Below are positions 28,854 through 39,116 of a stretch of 64,000 nt of DNA, in pieces. Made by a program: the position numbers and the translations under genes. This stretch comes from Nitzschia sp. pyKryTriq1 (Eukaryota > Bacillariophyta > Bacillariophyceae > Bacillariales > Bacillariaceae), in the NCBI GenBank assembly GCA_956465555.1, contig OY101131.1:323469-387468 (forward strand), read 5' to 3'. A model generated the notes under the pieces. That model had not been told where the DNA came from and made no database searches. It saw only the letters and a program-made list of their open reading frames with translations. How positions within the stretch are numbered: the first letter of the stretch is position 1; every line of letters begins with the position of its first letter.

Positions 28854-30767
28854 ATGATCCTGTCGGCGTTATCCCTTACCTTCCTTTTGACCCGGATCAA
28901 TGCAGAGTTGACATCCCAAGAAACAAATGCACTATCTATCGGCGCGACATCAATGCTAGGACTAACCAGACCTGACCAGTTTTCCACCGGAATGGCTTAT
29001 ACCAGCTGGGAAAGCCTTACCGATCGGTCCTACTACGATCGTCAAATCAAGGCTGCACCCCAAGATTGGGTGGATAGCCTACCTTCACTTGACGATGTCT
29101 CTGAACTCTTTGTCAACCCCCAAGACGGCGTGAGAAAGTACTCATTGTACAGTACCATGCTTCTTCCTATTTTTGCCGACTATCTTACAGAGGGATTCAT
29201 TTATCCCGACAACTATCAAAACTCGGATATGCCATTCAACTATGGAAAGGTAGGACCGTTCAGGCTGATGTCCACATCAGATGCAGCACCACAATACTCC
29301 AGAGCATGCGGCGAAGATTGTGTTTCTGGTATATTGTCTCTCACATTGGCATACCCTACACGCGTTTTTTTCTTTTCATAGACCTTGACCAACCATAACA
29401 TTGACATGTTTCCTTTGTATGGACGCACAATCGACCAGACGCATGCCCTCCGTACAATGGTGGAAACAGATGGAATGAAGGGCCGTTTGAAGTCCCAGAT
29501 CGTTGAAAACGGGGAAGAGTATCCCCCCTTTCTGTATGATTCCAATGGTGAGATCTATCCAGAGTTCCAAGTCCTCGACCAACCTACAGTTCGTAATATT
29601 GGTGAAGAAGAAAACGCTACATCTACTTCTACCGTAGGCTGCCCCCTCATGAGCAACCTGGAGAACAAAGACGATTTCCTGGCAGTTGGACATCCTGGCA
29701 TCAATTTGCTTCCAACACTTGTTGCCATGGATACTTTGTTCCTTCGGGAGCACAACCGCATAGCGGGAGAGCTTGAAAAAGAATACCCTGATTGGGACGA
29801 TGAGCGAGTCTTCCAAACCACCCGGAACATCGTTATTGCTATCTACTGCAAGATTGTCATTGAAGAATACATTGCTCATCTTGGTCATACCACCTGCCCT
29901 AAAGTAGATCCCACACCGTCTCTGTGGGATGCGCCATGGTACAAGACGAATTGGATCAATGCTGAATTTGCAGTTATGTACCGGTGGCATACACTTCAGC
30001 CAAGTTACATGAAGCTTGGGGATAACAACATGACAATTCTGGAATCTCTTTTCAGAACCGATTTGCTCCTCGACGGAAATGTTTCCCTGAAACAACTGTT
30101 CCTTGACGTTAGCAGTCAACCGGCTGCCTCCTTTGAAGCCTTCAATACTGATCCATATTTAGTTGCCCGTGATCAGCAATCGGTGAAGATCTCTCGTGCA
30201 CTTCAGCTTGCTCCCTTTGCTGATTACATGGAATTCTATGGCGAATCTCGGCCTCAAACGTTTCAGGACATCACTACTAACCCAGTGGTCCTTGCAAAGC
30301 TCAAGGAATTGTACCGTACTGTTGATGATGTTGAGTTTTTCGTTGGGCTTATGATTCAAGACAAGAAGGGTCCATCATCGATCTTTTCTCCGACGATGAA
30401 TATGGCTGTGGCGAGGGATGCCTTCAGCCAGGCTTTGACCAACCCTCTTTTCAGCCAGCATGTCTGGAATGAAGAAACGTTCAGCTCGCATGGGTGGAGC
30501 TTGGTGAATCAGCCCCAAAGTATGCAAGGTGTTGTCGATCGTAACACCGGGACAGGCGAAATGGGTTATGTTGGTTTCTACATGGACCCTCCCACACAAG
30601 ATAAGTGCCCATTGGTGGCAGGTGATGACTACCCGTTCCCAGCATCTTCTCCTCAGACAGCACCAAAATCAAGTACTACTTCGGATAGAAACTCAAAGAC
30701 ATCCATCATGCTGAGTTCATTGATAGCATTACTATCCATGAGCTGGAGAATCTTCTCTACCAACTGA
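28854..30767 (+). CDS. Cyclooxygenase-like (prostaglandin G/H synthase family) haem dioxygenase, 2 exons
   Basis: Exon 1 is 28854-29249 and exon 2 is 29382-30767. The 132-nt intron has donor AAG|GTAGGA and a pyrimidine-rich CATAG acceptor, phase 0, giving about 593 aa. A signal peptide (MILSALSLTFLLTRINA) leads. Hand alignment to animal COX matches SWESLTDRSYYDR (51-63), NHNIDMFPLYGRTIDQTHALR, DTLFLREHNRIAGELEKEYP, FQTTRNIVIAIYCKIVIEEYI and EFAVMYRWHTLQP. Tyr332 and His335 align with the catalytic Tyr385 and haem ligand His388, and Ser512 with the aspirin-site Ser530. The distal peroxidase residues Gln203 and His207 align with Asp109 and Glu113. The EGF and membrane-binding domains of animal COX are absent. 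Instead the protein ends in a Ser/Thr stretch and a hydrophobic tail (about 572-587), which could be a tail or GPI anchor. Fatty-acid dioxygenase activity is inferred; diatoms are known to make prostaglandins. Other members of the peroxidase-COX superfamily (diol-synthase or alpha-dioxygenase type) are the alternative. Confidence 0.85.
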
Positions 30768-31126
30768 TGAAGAAATCAGACAAGCTCGTTTATTAACCAT
30801 TGTAATCATCATCATCTGAATTGTTTGTTTGCCCAGCTCCTGCAATTAGTAGATCCGTTGATAAAAGATCTCTTCAATTTCGAGCGAGAGAATAAAGAAC
30901 AGGAGAGAGACGAGTGCTTTCATTCTTGTCGTTCTCATCCTCATCGCCATCAGAGCAAGATCCCTCCTGCACTACCGGTACTGTATGACTGCGCTGCTGT
31001 ACTCGTACGATGCTAAAAAGTAAGACAGCAATAATCTCTCGTCGAGAGCTGTTGGATGAAGAAATTCCGCATCCTAGTCCTATTAATCAAAAGAGTCATT
31101 ATGACTTTCCTCCTTCGAGAAGTACA

Positions 31127-32383
31127 CACGACAAAATGAATGTGCGCGAACCCCCCCCCCATTTGCCGCCCGCATTCGCGCCCTTCTACTTAACGAAACA
31201 TTTCAAATCTTCTTTCACCGGGCGGAACCCTCCGCGGACCACCCCGTGTCGCAAAAAATGTCTCAACGGTACTCAAATTCCAAACTTTACTAGTCATTCG
31301 CGCACTTTTGCACAAATCCCCCCCCCCATTCGCGCCCCCATACGACACGAAGAGGACAACATGCACTTAACACCACTTTAGAATGAAATCCAACTTCTCG
31401 CACCGCATTCGCGCCCCCGCATTCGTTCACCAGAGACGCTACCTCGAAGCTCGCACCTCACTCTCAACCATCATTCTCTCCTCACATACGGCGGCGGGGA
31501 TGACGTTCGTTGTGATTTGGATTGTCGACGTGTCATCCTGATGGTCCGTACGTGGTGTGGTCCCACGATAAGCCTTATCTCCAACAGCAACATCATGTTT
31601 GAGGATACAAATAGGACAGAGGGCGGAACATCGGGTGGATGGAGGATGAGGTCGGAGGGAACCCTGGAAGCAAATGCGCGCGAAATGAGAAGAAAAAACG
31701 ATCTTTGAGGCAGGGTCGTACCACTCGCTCGCGCGACGCGCCTTATTCTCGCTCTTCCCCTCCACGCCTGCCCGCTCCCGAGTCGGCACCGCTCCTGTCC
31801 CACGATTACCCCAGTCACTAATAATACGCCATCTTCAATCCCAGATTTAACTGTTTTCAAACAACAGGAGCGCTCCATTGTTGTCAGTCGTGTCCGACTT
31901 AATCGAATAAATAATGATGTCGGACGTGTCCGACATCTCAACTCCGATCGCATATAAATTGTAACGGTAAATGTTGCGTTACTGATAAGATATCGAAGCG
32001 GTGTATATATTATGCGGTACGCGTAAAAAAGAAACGGTTGTGTATATTAATATGCAATGAAACGTATATGATCATCATGTTTGAGAGGATATGGGGCGCG
32101 GATGAATGGCGAGAATGAGTGTGAAAAGGGCGAGAATGGGATGACATTCGCGTACTTTTGTGGGGGGCGCGGATGTGAGGCGAGAATGGTGGAGGATTCG
32201 CGACCGGGCGCGAAAGGTTGGCGAGAATGGGGGGGTTTCGCGCCGTCTCAGAAGGGACGCGAATGAATATTAAAAAGTGCGAGAATGAAGTGAGAGAATG
32301 GGGGGGCATTTGCGCAAGTGCGCGAATGCGGGCCAAAAAAGGGCGAGAATGGGGGGGTTTTCGCGCACATTCATTTTGTCGTG
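31127..32383. mobile_element. Candidate non-autonomous element with 24-bp terminal inverted repeats
   Basis: The left end at 31127-31150 (starting CACGACAAAATG) is a perfect 24-nt inverted match to 32360-32383. Inside each end are 250-300 nt arms made of degenerate units. They read CATTCGCGCCC or ATTCTCGCCC with poly-C on the left (31150-31430), and the reverse complement GGGCGCGAATG or GGGCGAGAATG with poly-G on the right (32080-32360). The middle 650 nt are unrelated and contain no transposase. Foldback-like or MITE-like architecture is the best reading. I saw no clear target-site duplication, so transposition is inferred rather than shown. Confidence 0.6.
31916..31937. repeat. Near-perfect palindrome with GTCCGAC arms
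   Basis: Ten-nt arms GATGTCGGAC and GTCCGACATC flank a GT spacer. A further GTCCGAC half-site lies about 25 nt upstream (31892-31898). It sits in the unique middle part of the inverted-repeat element. It could be a dimeric factor-binding site or a DNA hairpin. Confidence 0.55.
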
Positions 32384-32703
32384 CATAGTTTCCAAAATCA
32401 ACAAACAATGACCATGAAGACGTGGCCGGAGGGTTGCCGAGAAATCCCCCCTGGTTTGTCTCCTCTTTCTGATGGGAACTCGATCGGTCGACGAGGGGGA
32501 TGTCGATCGCGAAGCTCTGGTTGGGAGGACAGAACTGGCTGTAATTCTTATTCAACCAGTTTTGACACGGAGACACATGCTTTGCTTTAATGGGCATGTA
32601 AAACAAATCATAAAGTACTGCTCCTCATTTGAGTGAGTAGAGCCGGGGTAAACAAGTTAGGACGGCAAACCACCAACTACAAGGTGGATCAACAGGGATG
32701 CCA

Positions 32704-32830
32704 GGATGGCACGACATCAAAACAGGCGATTGGATGGCACCAGTACTTCACAACAACAGGCGGATGACGGATGGCCCGACATCAAAACAGGCGACTGGAC
32801 GGAACCACTATTTTAACAGGCGGTTGAGAG
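32704..32830. repeat. Short imperfect tandem repeat, period about 65 bp
   Basis: Units starting GGATGGCACGACATC (32704) and GGATGGCCCGACATC (32769) continue as AAAACAGGCGA(T/C)TGGA(T/C)GG. A partial third unit with AACAGGCGGTTG follows near 32815. No gene overlaps it. Confidence 0.6.
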
Positions 32831-33050
32831 GACTCAACATTGTATTACGACCCTAGTCGAAGGTGGACGCTGCGCAAACAGCTCCTAGGCCAAAACATTC
32901 AACCTGCCATTGGGTAGTAGGTGTGGCTCAGAATCAGTTGACCTTGCCTCCGGTATGGCGATTAGATAGACCACGTAAAAAAAGATATAGATATTGCTAT
33001 TGCTACTATAGAGGAGTCGTCGTCTGCCGCGGCCGGTGGTAGGCTAATAT

Positions 33051-34487
33051 CTATGTCATGGGCGGCGGAGGAGGGCCTCCTCCTCCTCCACTACTACTAT
33101 CACCACCATCCTCATCCGAAGGCGACGACCAATCCCAAAAAATCACTTTTCTCATCAGTTCCAAGGTTCGATCCCTGGTTTTGGGAAATTCTTGAACAAT
33201 TTTGTGCATGGCTTCCCAGGTACGATTGGTAAAATCTTCTTGAGTCGCTTGATACAATAAATGCGCATTGATTTGCATGTGTTTCCAGACCGATTGCCCA
33301 CTATTCCAAAAGCGTGCTGGAAATCCTAAATGTTGCTGTTGTTGTTGTTGTTCCTCACCGTCATCGCTAATGTCGCCACTCCTTGTCTTTTTTCGTCTTG
33401 TCTTCCGTGTCTTTGGCTTATCATCGGTGGCGGAGTCCTTGCTGGTATTGCTATCATCCGCTTTGGTGGATGATGATGCAGTCACTTCTTCGATTTCTTC
33501 TTCTTCTTGTTCGTCCTCATCGTCTTCTTCCATGGACGTTTGATACAAAATCTCCACGACGCCCAATCGAATAGTCGATGTTCGATCCTTGAGAGTATTA
33601 GTATTGCTGCTGTCAGGCAATGTCACATCTCGAATGGTCATGCCGGGAGAACAATAGGGAGAGACGGCAGCAATCGTTTCTTCTTTGGATTTCAAAGGTC
33701 GCAACACTAACAAATCCACCTCGGTCGTCCCATAGCACGACCATTCTTCTTCTTGTGACGGTGGTGAGGGTGTGGACTGGGAGGGAGTTGATGATGTTTT
33801 TGTTGTTGTTGGATAGACCAATACATTGGAAACATGGACTGTTTGTAAAGCATGTGCTTCGGCGGCTGATGCTCCACCACTATCATCTGGCGAAGACGAC
33901 GACGCCGCTGCCGCTTGGGCTGCCCCATCATTCCATGCCGCTTTATGTTGAAACCATTGAATGGCTTCGTCTTGTGTGGTGGTACGCCAATGATCGACAT
34001 GTTCCAATTGGGATTGAATCCCATGGCATATTCCCGCATGATGAGGCTTTCGACGTGAGCTCAAGGTCAAGCGTCCTCGACAAGTGTAGCGAAAAATACT
34101 GGGATGAAATAAAATAGGCGAAGAAGAAGAAGTAGTAGAATTGTTCTTCTTGTCGCCGTCGTTGTCCGATGATGATGATGATGATGATGATGATGGCGGG
34201 TAAGATGGAGAGCTACTGTCGCTAGGAAGTGTGGGATGATGTGTAGGATTTTGGGCCGTAGTATTGTTAGCATCATCACTCGTAATATTATTGTCGTTTT
34301 GGTGGTGGTGGTTGTTGCCGCTACTTCCGGCGCTCATAGCGGCAGCAGCGGTGGCTGCACTGCGGCGGGCCAAGGACATGGGAAAGGGTGGTGTGGGTGG
34401 CATGGTGACTATGATGATTATGATGATGATGATAGTACTAATAATACAATAAGTCAGTGCGTGTTTTGTGTGAAGCAGCGAAATCAT
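33051..34487 (-). CDS. Protein of unknown function with conserved N- and C-terminal islands
   Basis: I do not recognise a family. The frame encodes 478 aa from 34487. An internal Met (MPPTPPFPMSLARRSAAT, at about 34403) gives a more leader-like start, since the first 27 residues form an Ile run encoded by ATT/ATC repeats. An island near residues 120-165 (FRYTCRGRLTLSSRRKPHHAGICHGIQSQ) is followed by the helical stretch DEAIQWFQHKAAW. A beta-rich block comes next (HVSNVLVYP, then EVDLLVLRPL and IRLGVVEILYQTSM). The C-terminal helix region is WKHMQINAHLLYQATQEDFTNRTWEAMHKIVQEFPKT. Asn/Ser, Asp/Glu and Lys/Arg low-complexity segments separate them. The Ala/Arg/Ser-rich start is compatible with an organelle leader. 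No catalytic motif is seen. Confidence 0.6.
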   Translation of the reverse strand: MISLLHTKHALTYCIISTIIIIIIIIVTMPPTPPFPMSLARRSAATAAAAMSAGSSGNNHHHQNDNNITSDDANNTTAQNPTHHPTLPSDSSSPSYPPSSSSSSSSSDNDGDKKNNSTTSSSSPILFHPSIFRYTCRGRLTLSSRRKPHHAGICHGIQSQLEHVDHWRTTTQDEAIQWFQHKAAWNDGAAQAAAASSSSPDDSGGASAAEAHALQTVHVSNVLVYPTTTKTSSTPSQSTPSPPSQEEEWSCYGTTEVDLLVLRPLKSKEETIAAVSPYCSPGMTIRDVTLPDSSNTNTLKDRTSTIRLGVVEILYQTSMEEDDEDEQEEEEIEEVTASSSTKADDSNTSKDSATDDKPKTRKTRRKKTRSGDISDDGEEQQQQQQHLGFPARFWNSGQSVWKHMQINAHLLYQATQEDFTNRTWEAMHKIVQEFPKTRDRTLELMRKVIFWDWSSPSDEDGGDSSSGGGGGPPPPPMT

Positions 34488-35149
34488 CCATCGTCATCGT
34501 CGCATCGTCGCATCGTCTCGTCAATGGAGATCGACATCGATTTCGCAGTTTGCGCAGTTGGCCTCCGATGCGATGATGCGAGTGCGCGCTCATCTGCGGC
34601 CGCAAAGTAAGGCAGGAAAACAGCGAACGTTCTGATCGCTTTCCGTGCCGTGTCGTGTTTCTTCTCTTCGCGCTCTCAACAAAGGGGAACATCGCGACCT
34701 CGCAGATACCCGGAGATTGGTTTGTGGCAGTGCTCGCGTGCGCTGCTGTATCGATTACTGTAGTTCCAAGATCGGAATCATCTTGGAGATAGATAGATTG
34801 ATATAGGTAGAACAACACTATAATCTAAAGCTCAAAAATTCAGAAAAGGATAAACAGACGTGTGATATATTGATTTGTACCTCTAGAGTAGCGAACCGAT
34901 CATTCGTTCTAGAAGATGAGAATGAAGAATCGTCAGCTACTACGGCTCTGTCTGTGCTCCTAGAGTACGTATTACTACGTATACAGTGTTCGAAGTACTA
35001 CTCGGCATAGTTCGACATGTTGATTTCATGGGCACTCAGTCCCACATGATGTTTCTTGCCAAGGCAGTTCTGTGGCCTCTGGCATTAACAACAACAACTA
35101 CTACTAACGTTCTTGCCTCAATGTTGTCGATTTTGGTTCCTCTTCTTGC
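34488..35149. other. Intergenic, 660 bp
   Basis: No gene is supported. The stretch contains the presumed promoter of the unknown protein (left) and the 3' end of the MHS-type transporter (right). Short frames on either strand show no family features. Confidence 0.5.
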
Positions 35150-36712
35150 TCATTCAAATCCTGCTACCGGCAACGTTGTTTCTTCCTCGTTCTTTCTAAG
35201 TGGGGGAGCTGGGGCGACAACCCATAAGCCGGTCAATCCGATGAGACTCACTATTCCAAACAAATATCCCGGAGATTGGTATCCCCAGGCGTCCACACAG
35301 TATGTTGCCGCAGCTGGAGCGATACCTGAAAATATCCCCACTCCCAAATTGTAGCCTACTGCCGCCGAAGTGAGTCGGATGTGGGGTTCGAAGGATTCCG
35401 CCAACCATGCCGCCATGGGAGCACCCCACAGGGACAAGGCCGTTCCCATTCCCATCTGAGCCAAAAGTGCCCATAGTGGGTTTCCTGTTGAAATGATTCT
35501 CAATCCGATGGGGGCTCCTAATCCAAAGACGACTCCTCCAGTGGTCATGACACGGCGCCTCCCCCAAATATCGGACCAATGTCCCGCAATTGGGAAGAAC
35601 ATAATGATACTTCCAAAGATGGCCCAGGCATTAATGGCAAAGGCTGAAGATATCGGATGAGGACTGAGCGTGTACATGTAGAGGGCCATCCATACAAAGG
35701 ACAAGTAGAACCCGGCGGATCCCAGGACAGGTACCATACACGCAGCCAGAAGCGACCGTCGATTGGCGGCGGCAAATGCCAAATGCAAAGGATTTGCTTT
35801 GATGGTAGTATTGGGTTTCGGTGTTGTTAGAGGCATCGTCGTAGAGGAGTCTTCTTGTGGTGTTGCTTCTTTTGATGTCAGCTCCTCTACAAGAACTTCA
35901 TCTTCCTGAGGTGGTCTATATCGTTTCAGCAAACATCCCAACACTAGTAGAGCGATCCCGGCGAGAAAATTGGGTAGCCGCCAGCCCCACCTTTCCAATG
36001 GATGTGCCGCAACATGTCCACGAAGGACCGAGACGCTCGCTCCGGCAAGAAGGGTTCCCAAATTGGCTCCTGCCACCACAAAGGCACCATAGAAGCCCCA
36101 CTGATGGGCTGGCCGACTCTCTACCCCCACCACTAAGCTACTCATCAGTTGCCCCCCTGCACTGATCCCCTGTAAGAGTCTCATGGCTGTCAATCCAATG
36201 TACGCCCAGTGTCCGATCTGGTGATAGGTGGGCAAACACGCCATCCCCAACGTCGCCACGCCCATAAGCCAGATGCTTGCCAACAAGGCCAAGTGGCGAT
36301 CGTATACATCTCCTAGATATCCAAAGAGCAACCCCCCCAAGGGTCGCACCAAAAAGGCGCCACCAAAGACCGCAAAACTCTCAATCAGTTCAGTATTAGC
36401 AGAAGTAGGATGTCCATCGATATCAAAGGCAGGAAAGAAGACGGCGCCCAAGACATCACTCAAATACCCAAACACTGCAAAGGCATACCATTCCAGAACG
36501 TTGGTGCTGATATTGAGGAGGGTCTGAATGTGTTGAGAAAAATCCTCACCGGTGAAGTACTTTGCCAGTAGGCCGCCCCCAAAGAATTGTCGGTGCTGGT
36601 GACGCTGGTGATGTTGATGATCAGAGTTGGAATGAGAATGCGATTCTTCCTCGGCATCCAGCGACGAACCAGTCGTCGGGAGAGTTCCATACTCGAAATT
36701 GCGTCTATTCAT
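35150..36712 (-). CDS. MFS transporter, metabolite:H+ symporter (ProP-like) type
   Basis: The 520-aa protein resembles the MHS branch of the MFS, which includes bacterial ProP, KgtP and ShiA. TM1 contains NVLEWYAFAVFGYLSDVLGAVFFP. The motif ESFAVFGGAFLVRPLGGLLFGYLGD spans TM2 and the TM2-3 loop. SIWLMGVATLGMACLPTYHQIG and RLLQGISAGGQLMSSLVVGVES follow in TM3-TM4 order. The TM2-3 loop reads GDVYDRH where GDRxGRK is usual, so the charged motif is partly altered. TM5 and TM6 are followed by an acidic central loop (about 268-300) and six further spans; a second-half motif GHWSDIWGRRRVM lies near 375-388. Substrates of relatives are carboxylates, proline or betaine. Start is the ATG at 36712; no introns. 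Likely proton symport, substrate unknown. Confidence 0.85.
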   Translation of the reverse strand: MNRRNFEYGTLPTTGSSLDAEEESHSHSNSDHQHHQRHQHRQFFGGGLLAKYFTGEDFSQHIQTLLNISTNVLEWYAFAVFGYLSDVLGAVFFPAFDIDGHPTSANTELIESFAVFGGAFLVRPLGGLLFGYLGDVYDRHLALLASIWLMGVATLGMACLPTYHQIGHWAYIGLTAMRLLQGISAGGQLMSSLVVGVESRPAHQWGFYGAFVVAGANLGTLLAGASVSVLRGHVAAHPLERWGWRLPNFLAGIALLVLGCLLKRYRPPQEDEVLVEELTSKEATPQEDSSTTMPLTTPKPNTTIKANPLHLAFAAANRRSLLAACMVPVLGSAGFYLSFVWMALYMYTLSPHPISSAFAINAWAIFGSIIMFFPIAGHWSDIWGRRRVMTTGGVVFGLGAPIGLRIISTGNPLWALLAQMGMGTALSLWGAPMAAWLAESFEPHIRLTSAAVGYNLGVGIFSGIAPAAATYCVDAWGYQSPGYLFGIVSLIGLTGLWVVAPAPPLRKNEEETTLPVAGFE

Positions 36713-37575
36713 GATGGTGGGTGGGCAAATTTATATGTGGCCGCGACGCACTTCATGATGATGATGATGATGATAAACGATGGGAATGCTGCGAAATGGG
36801 AGGTGTCATTGTGTGAAGTCAATACGAGTGAGTACATAGTCAAGGATGGTACAGTGTGTCACAGAACAAGAACGAGATCGCTACAAGACTCATGCGACTC
36901 TTCCGTCTGTCATCGACCGATTTAGCGCGCCCGTTTCATGCGGACGTTTCTGACCGTTACGAGGAAGAACAAAATCAAAATCAAGATCTTCTTGATCGAT
37001 CTCTTCTTCCAACATCGTACAGCAGCATTGGCTCCTAGATAGCTTTTCTCACAATTCAGCAAATAGAAACATTCTATCAACATTGTCATCACTACTTTAG
37101 TTTCACTATCGCAATTCTATTCGATCTCGATCTAATCAGACTACATCTCTGATAGCATCGTGACACAGTGATGTCTGCGATTGATGCGTACCGGTACGGG
37201 AGACTTGATTGCAAAACGTGCTGCGCGCTTGCTCCCGCTCCTCCGGCGTAGGTCCACGACATGAGGGCTCTGCACGCACGCACGCGTTTGATGCACCGTA
37301 CTGTACGTACCGTGCTGTCGTGATGACGTCATCGAATCTTTGACCACGTCATACTCGAAGGTTTCCGATGCCGAGAACAATGACGAAAGAATACAGCAAC
37401 AAAAATGATGGGCCGCGAGAGCGAGCGATGAGGCGAGACGAGAAGCAAGCAACAACTTGTCAGGAAACAAAACGTCCCCATCGATCGTCGATCGCCGACG
37501 TTCGTCTCTGTCGTCACAACAACAAAAGGAGATACCGGTACTTTCTCATCGTTGACTTGTTCGTTTGCAATCAAG
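36713..37575. other. Intergenic, divergent promoter region
   Basis: No gene is visible between the MHS transporter and phosphoglycerate kinase. GTACCGGTAC occurs at about 37190, and a further GTAC cluster lies at 37295-37315, 260-280 bp before the kinase start. Open frames crossing the kinase 5' region are in the wrong frame. Confidence 0.5.
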
Positions 37576-39116
37576 ATGTTCTCTTCCCTCATCTCCTCTG
37601 CGATCGCGCGAAGCGCCGTTTCGTCGTCGTCCTCCGTCCCGCATCGCTGTTTCCATGCCTCGCCCCTCGCTTGGGCCAAGCTGAATGTCGAAGGATTGGC
37701 AAAGAAAGTCGACTTGGCAGGCAAAAATGTCCTTGTTCGTGTCGATCTCAACGTCCCCCTCGCCAAGGTAAATCATCCCTCACTGCTTTAGATTGAAATA
37801 TCGGTATATTCGAAGTGAAGGATCTTCCAACTTTTATTATATGAGTCGTTTGTTTCTCATTTTTGTCCTCTTTTTTATACCTTTGCGATTATGCTGGTAG
37901 GATGATGTAACGGTCACCGATGACACCCGCCTCCGATCGATCGTCCCAACGGCCAAATTCTTGCTGGACAAGGGCGCAAATGTCATTTTGTGTAGTCATT
38001 TTGGACGACCCAAGGGAGAAATCATTGAGACTGGTAAGAATGGACGTTTGAATCCTGTCGTCAAGCCTCTCGAGGCCCTTTTGGGAACTTCTATTACCAA
38101 GGTCGATGACTGCATGGGTCCCGAAGTGGAAGCTGCCGCTGCCAAATTGACCAAGGGAAATGTTATGCTGTTGGAGAATACTCGATTTTACAAGGGTGAA
38201 ACTAAGAACGACGAAGAATTGAGCGCTGGGTTGGGAAAGCTCGCTGATTACTTTGTCATGGATGCCTTTGGAACGGCCCACCGAGCTCACTCGAGTACGG
38301 CGGGTGTGACCTCTCACATGAAATTAAGTGCGGCTGGATTTTTGCTCGACAAGGAATTGGAATACTTGCAAGGCGCCGTTGAAAACCCCAAGCGTCCCAT
38401 GATGGCGATTGTTGGTGGAGCCAAGGTTTCGACCAAGATTCCCGTCATTGAGAGTTTGTTGGATAAGTGCGACACAATTCTTGTTGGTGGCGGTATGATC
38501 TTCACCTTTTACAAGGCTTTGGGCTACAATATTGGTGCTAGTTTGGTCGAGGACGATATTGTGGATTTGGCCAAAAGTTTGATGGAGAAGGCGAAAGCCA
38601 AGGGTGTAAAGTTGATTCTACCAACCGATGTCGTGTTGGCGGACAAATTTGACAACGATGCCAACACGGCTATCGCCAAAGTTTCGGAGATTTCGGGAGA
38701 CTGGATGGGATTGGATATCGGCCCGGAGACAATCGCGGAATTCAAAAACGAAATCGACGCCTGCCAGACTATTGTTTGGAATGGACCCATGTGAGTGGCA
38801 CGTTCTTCTTGGTTCATTCACATTGATACGTAAACAACCAGTACATACTGACACTACCTTCTGATTATATTGTCGCAGGGGCGTTTTTGAAATGTCCAAT
38901 TTCTCGGAAGGAACCTTCAAGATTGCCGAAATGTTGGCAGACGCCACGGCAACTCGAGGAGCCATCACCATTGTCGGGGGAGGAGATTCGGTCGCAGCCA
39001 TCAACAAGGCAGGATTGGGTGACAAGGTTTCCCACGTCTCAACGGGTGGAGGTGCCAGTTTGGAATTGTTGGAAGGAAAGGTGTTGCCTGGTGTCGCTGC
39101 ATTGACGGAAGTTTAG
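37576..39116 (+). CDS. PGK: Phosphoglycerate kinase, mitochondrial form (3 exons)
   Basis: Exons are 37576-37767, 37901-38790 and 38879-39116, with introns of 133 and 88 nt, both GT-AG. Joined, they encode about 439 aa. The enzyme transfers phosphate from 1,3-bisphosphoglycerate to ADP. Hallmarks in order are VRVDLNVPL (residues about 55-63), [53 protein letters not shown] (rebuilt across intron 2) and the nucleotide-binding GGGDSVAA. The first 35 residues ([20 protein letters not shown]..., then [11 protein letters not shown]) are basic, lack acidic residues and have no plastid signal peptide, so mitochondrial import is predicted. That fits the known lower-glycolysis enzymes in diatom mitochondria. 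The ATG at 37576 is preferred over an upstream in-frame frame because the leader then starts cleanly. No missing active-site residue. Confidence 0.95.

Larger units (their letters stand above)
30768..33050. other. Intergenic 2.3 kb dominated by an inverted-repeat element
   Basis: No host gene is supported. The first 350 nt hold the COX-like 3' end and an AC/GT-mixed spacer. The inverted-repeat element and a short tandem repeat fill most of the rest (annotated separately). Frames inside have no protein-family features. Confidence 0.5.

Noticed and set aside
29250-29381. Coding read-through beyond exon 1 of the COX-like gene
   Set aside because: It ends in a stop and gives a stretch that COX relatives lack; removing it as an intron gives a continuous alignment.
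29376-30119. 247-aa antisense frame over the COX-like exon 2
   Set aside because: It is the reverse complement of a well-supported coding exon and shows no family features.
33160-33182. GGTTCGATCCCTGG, like a tRNA T-arm
   Set aside because: It lies inside a coding region and no acceptor stem or D-arm is found around it.
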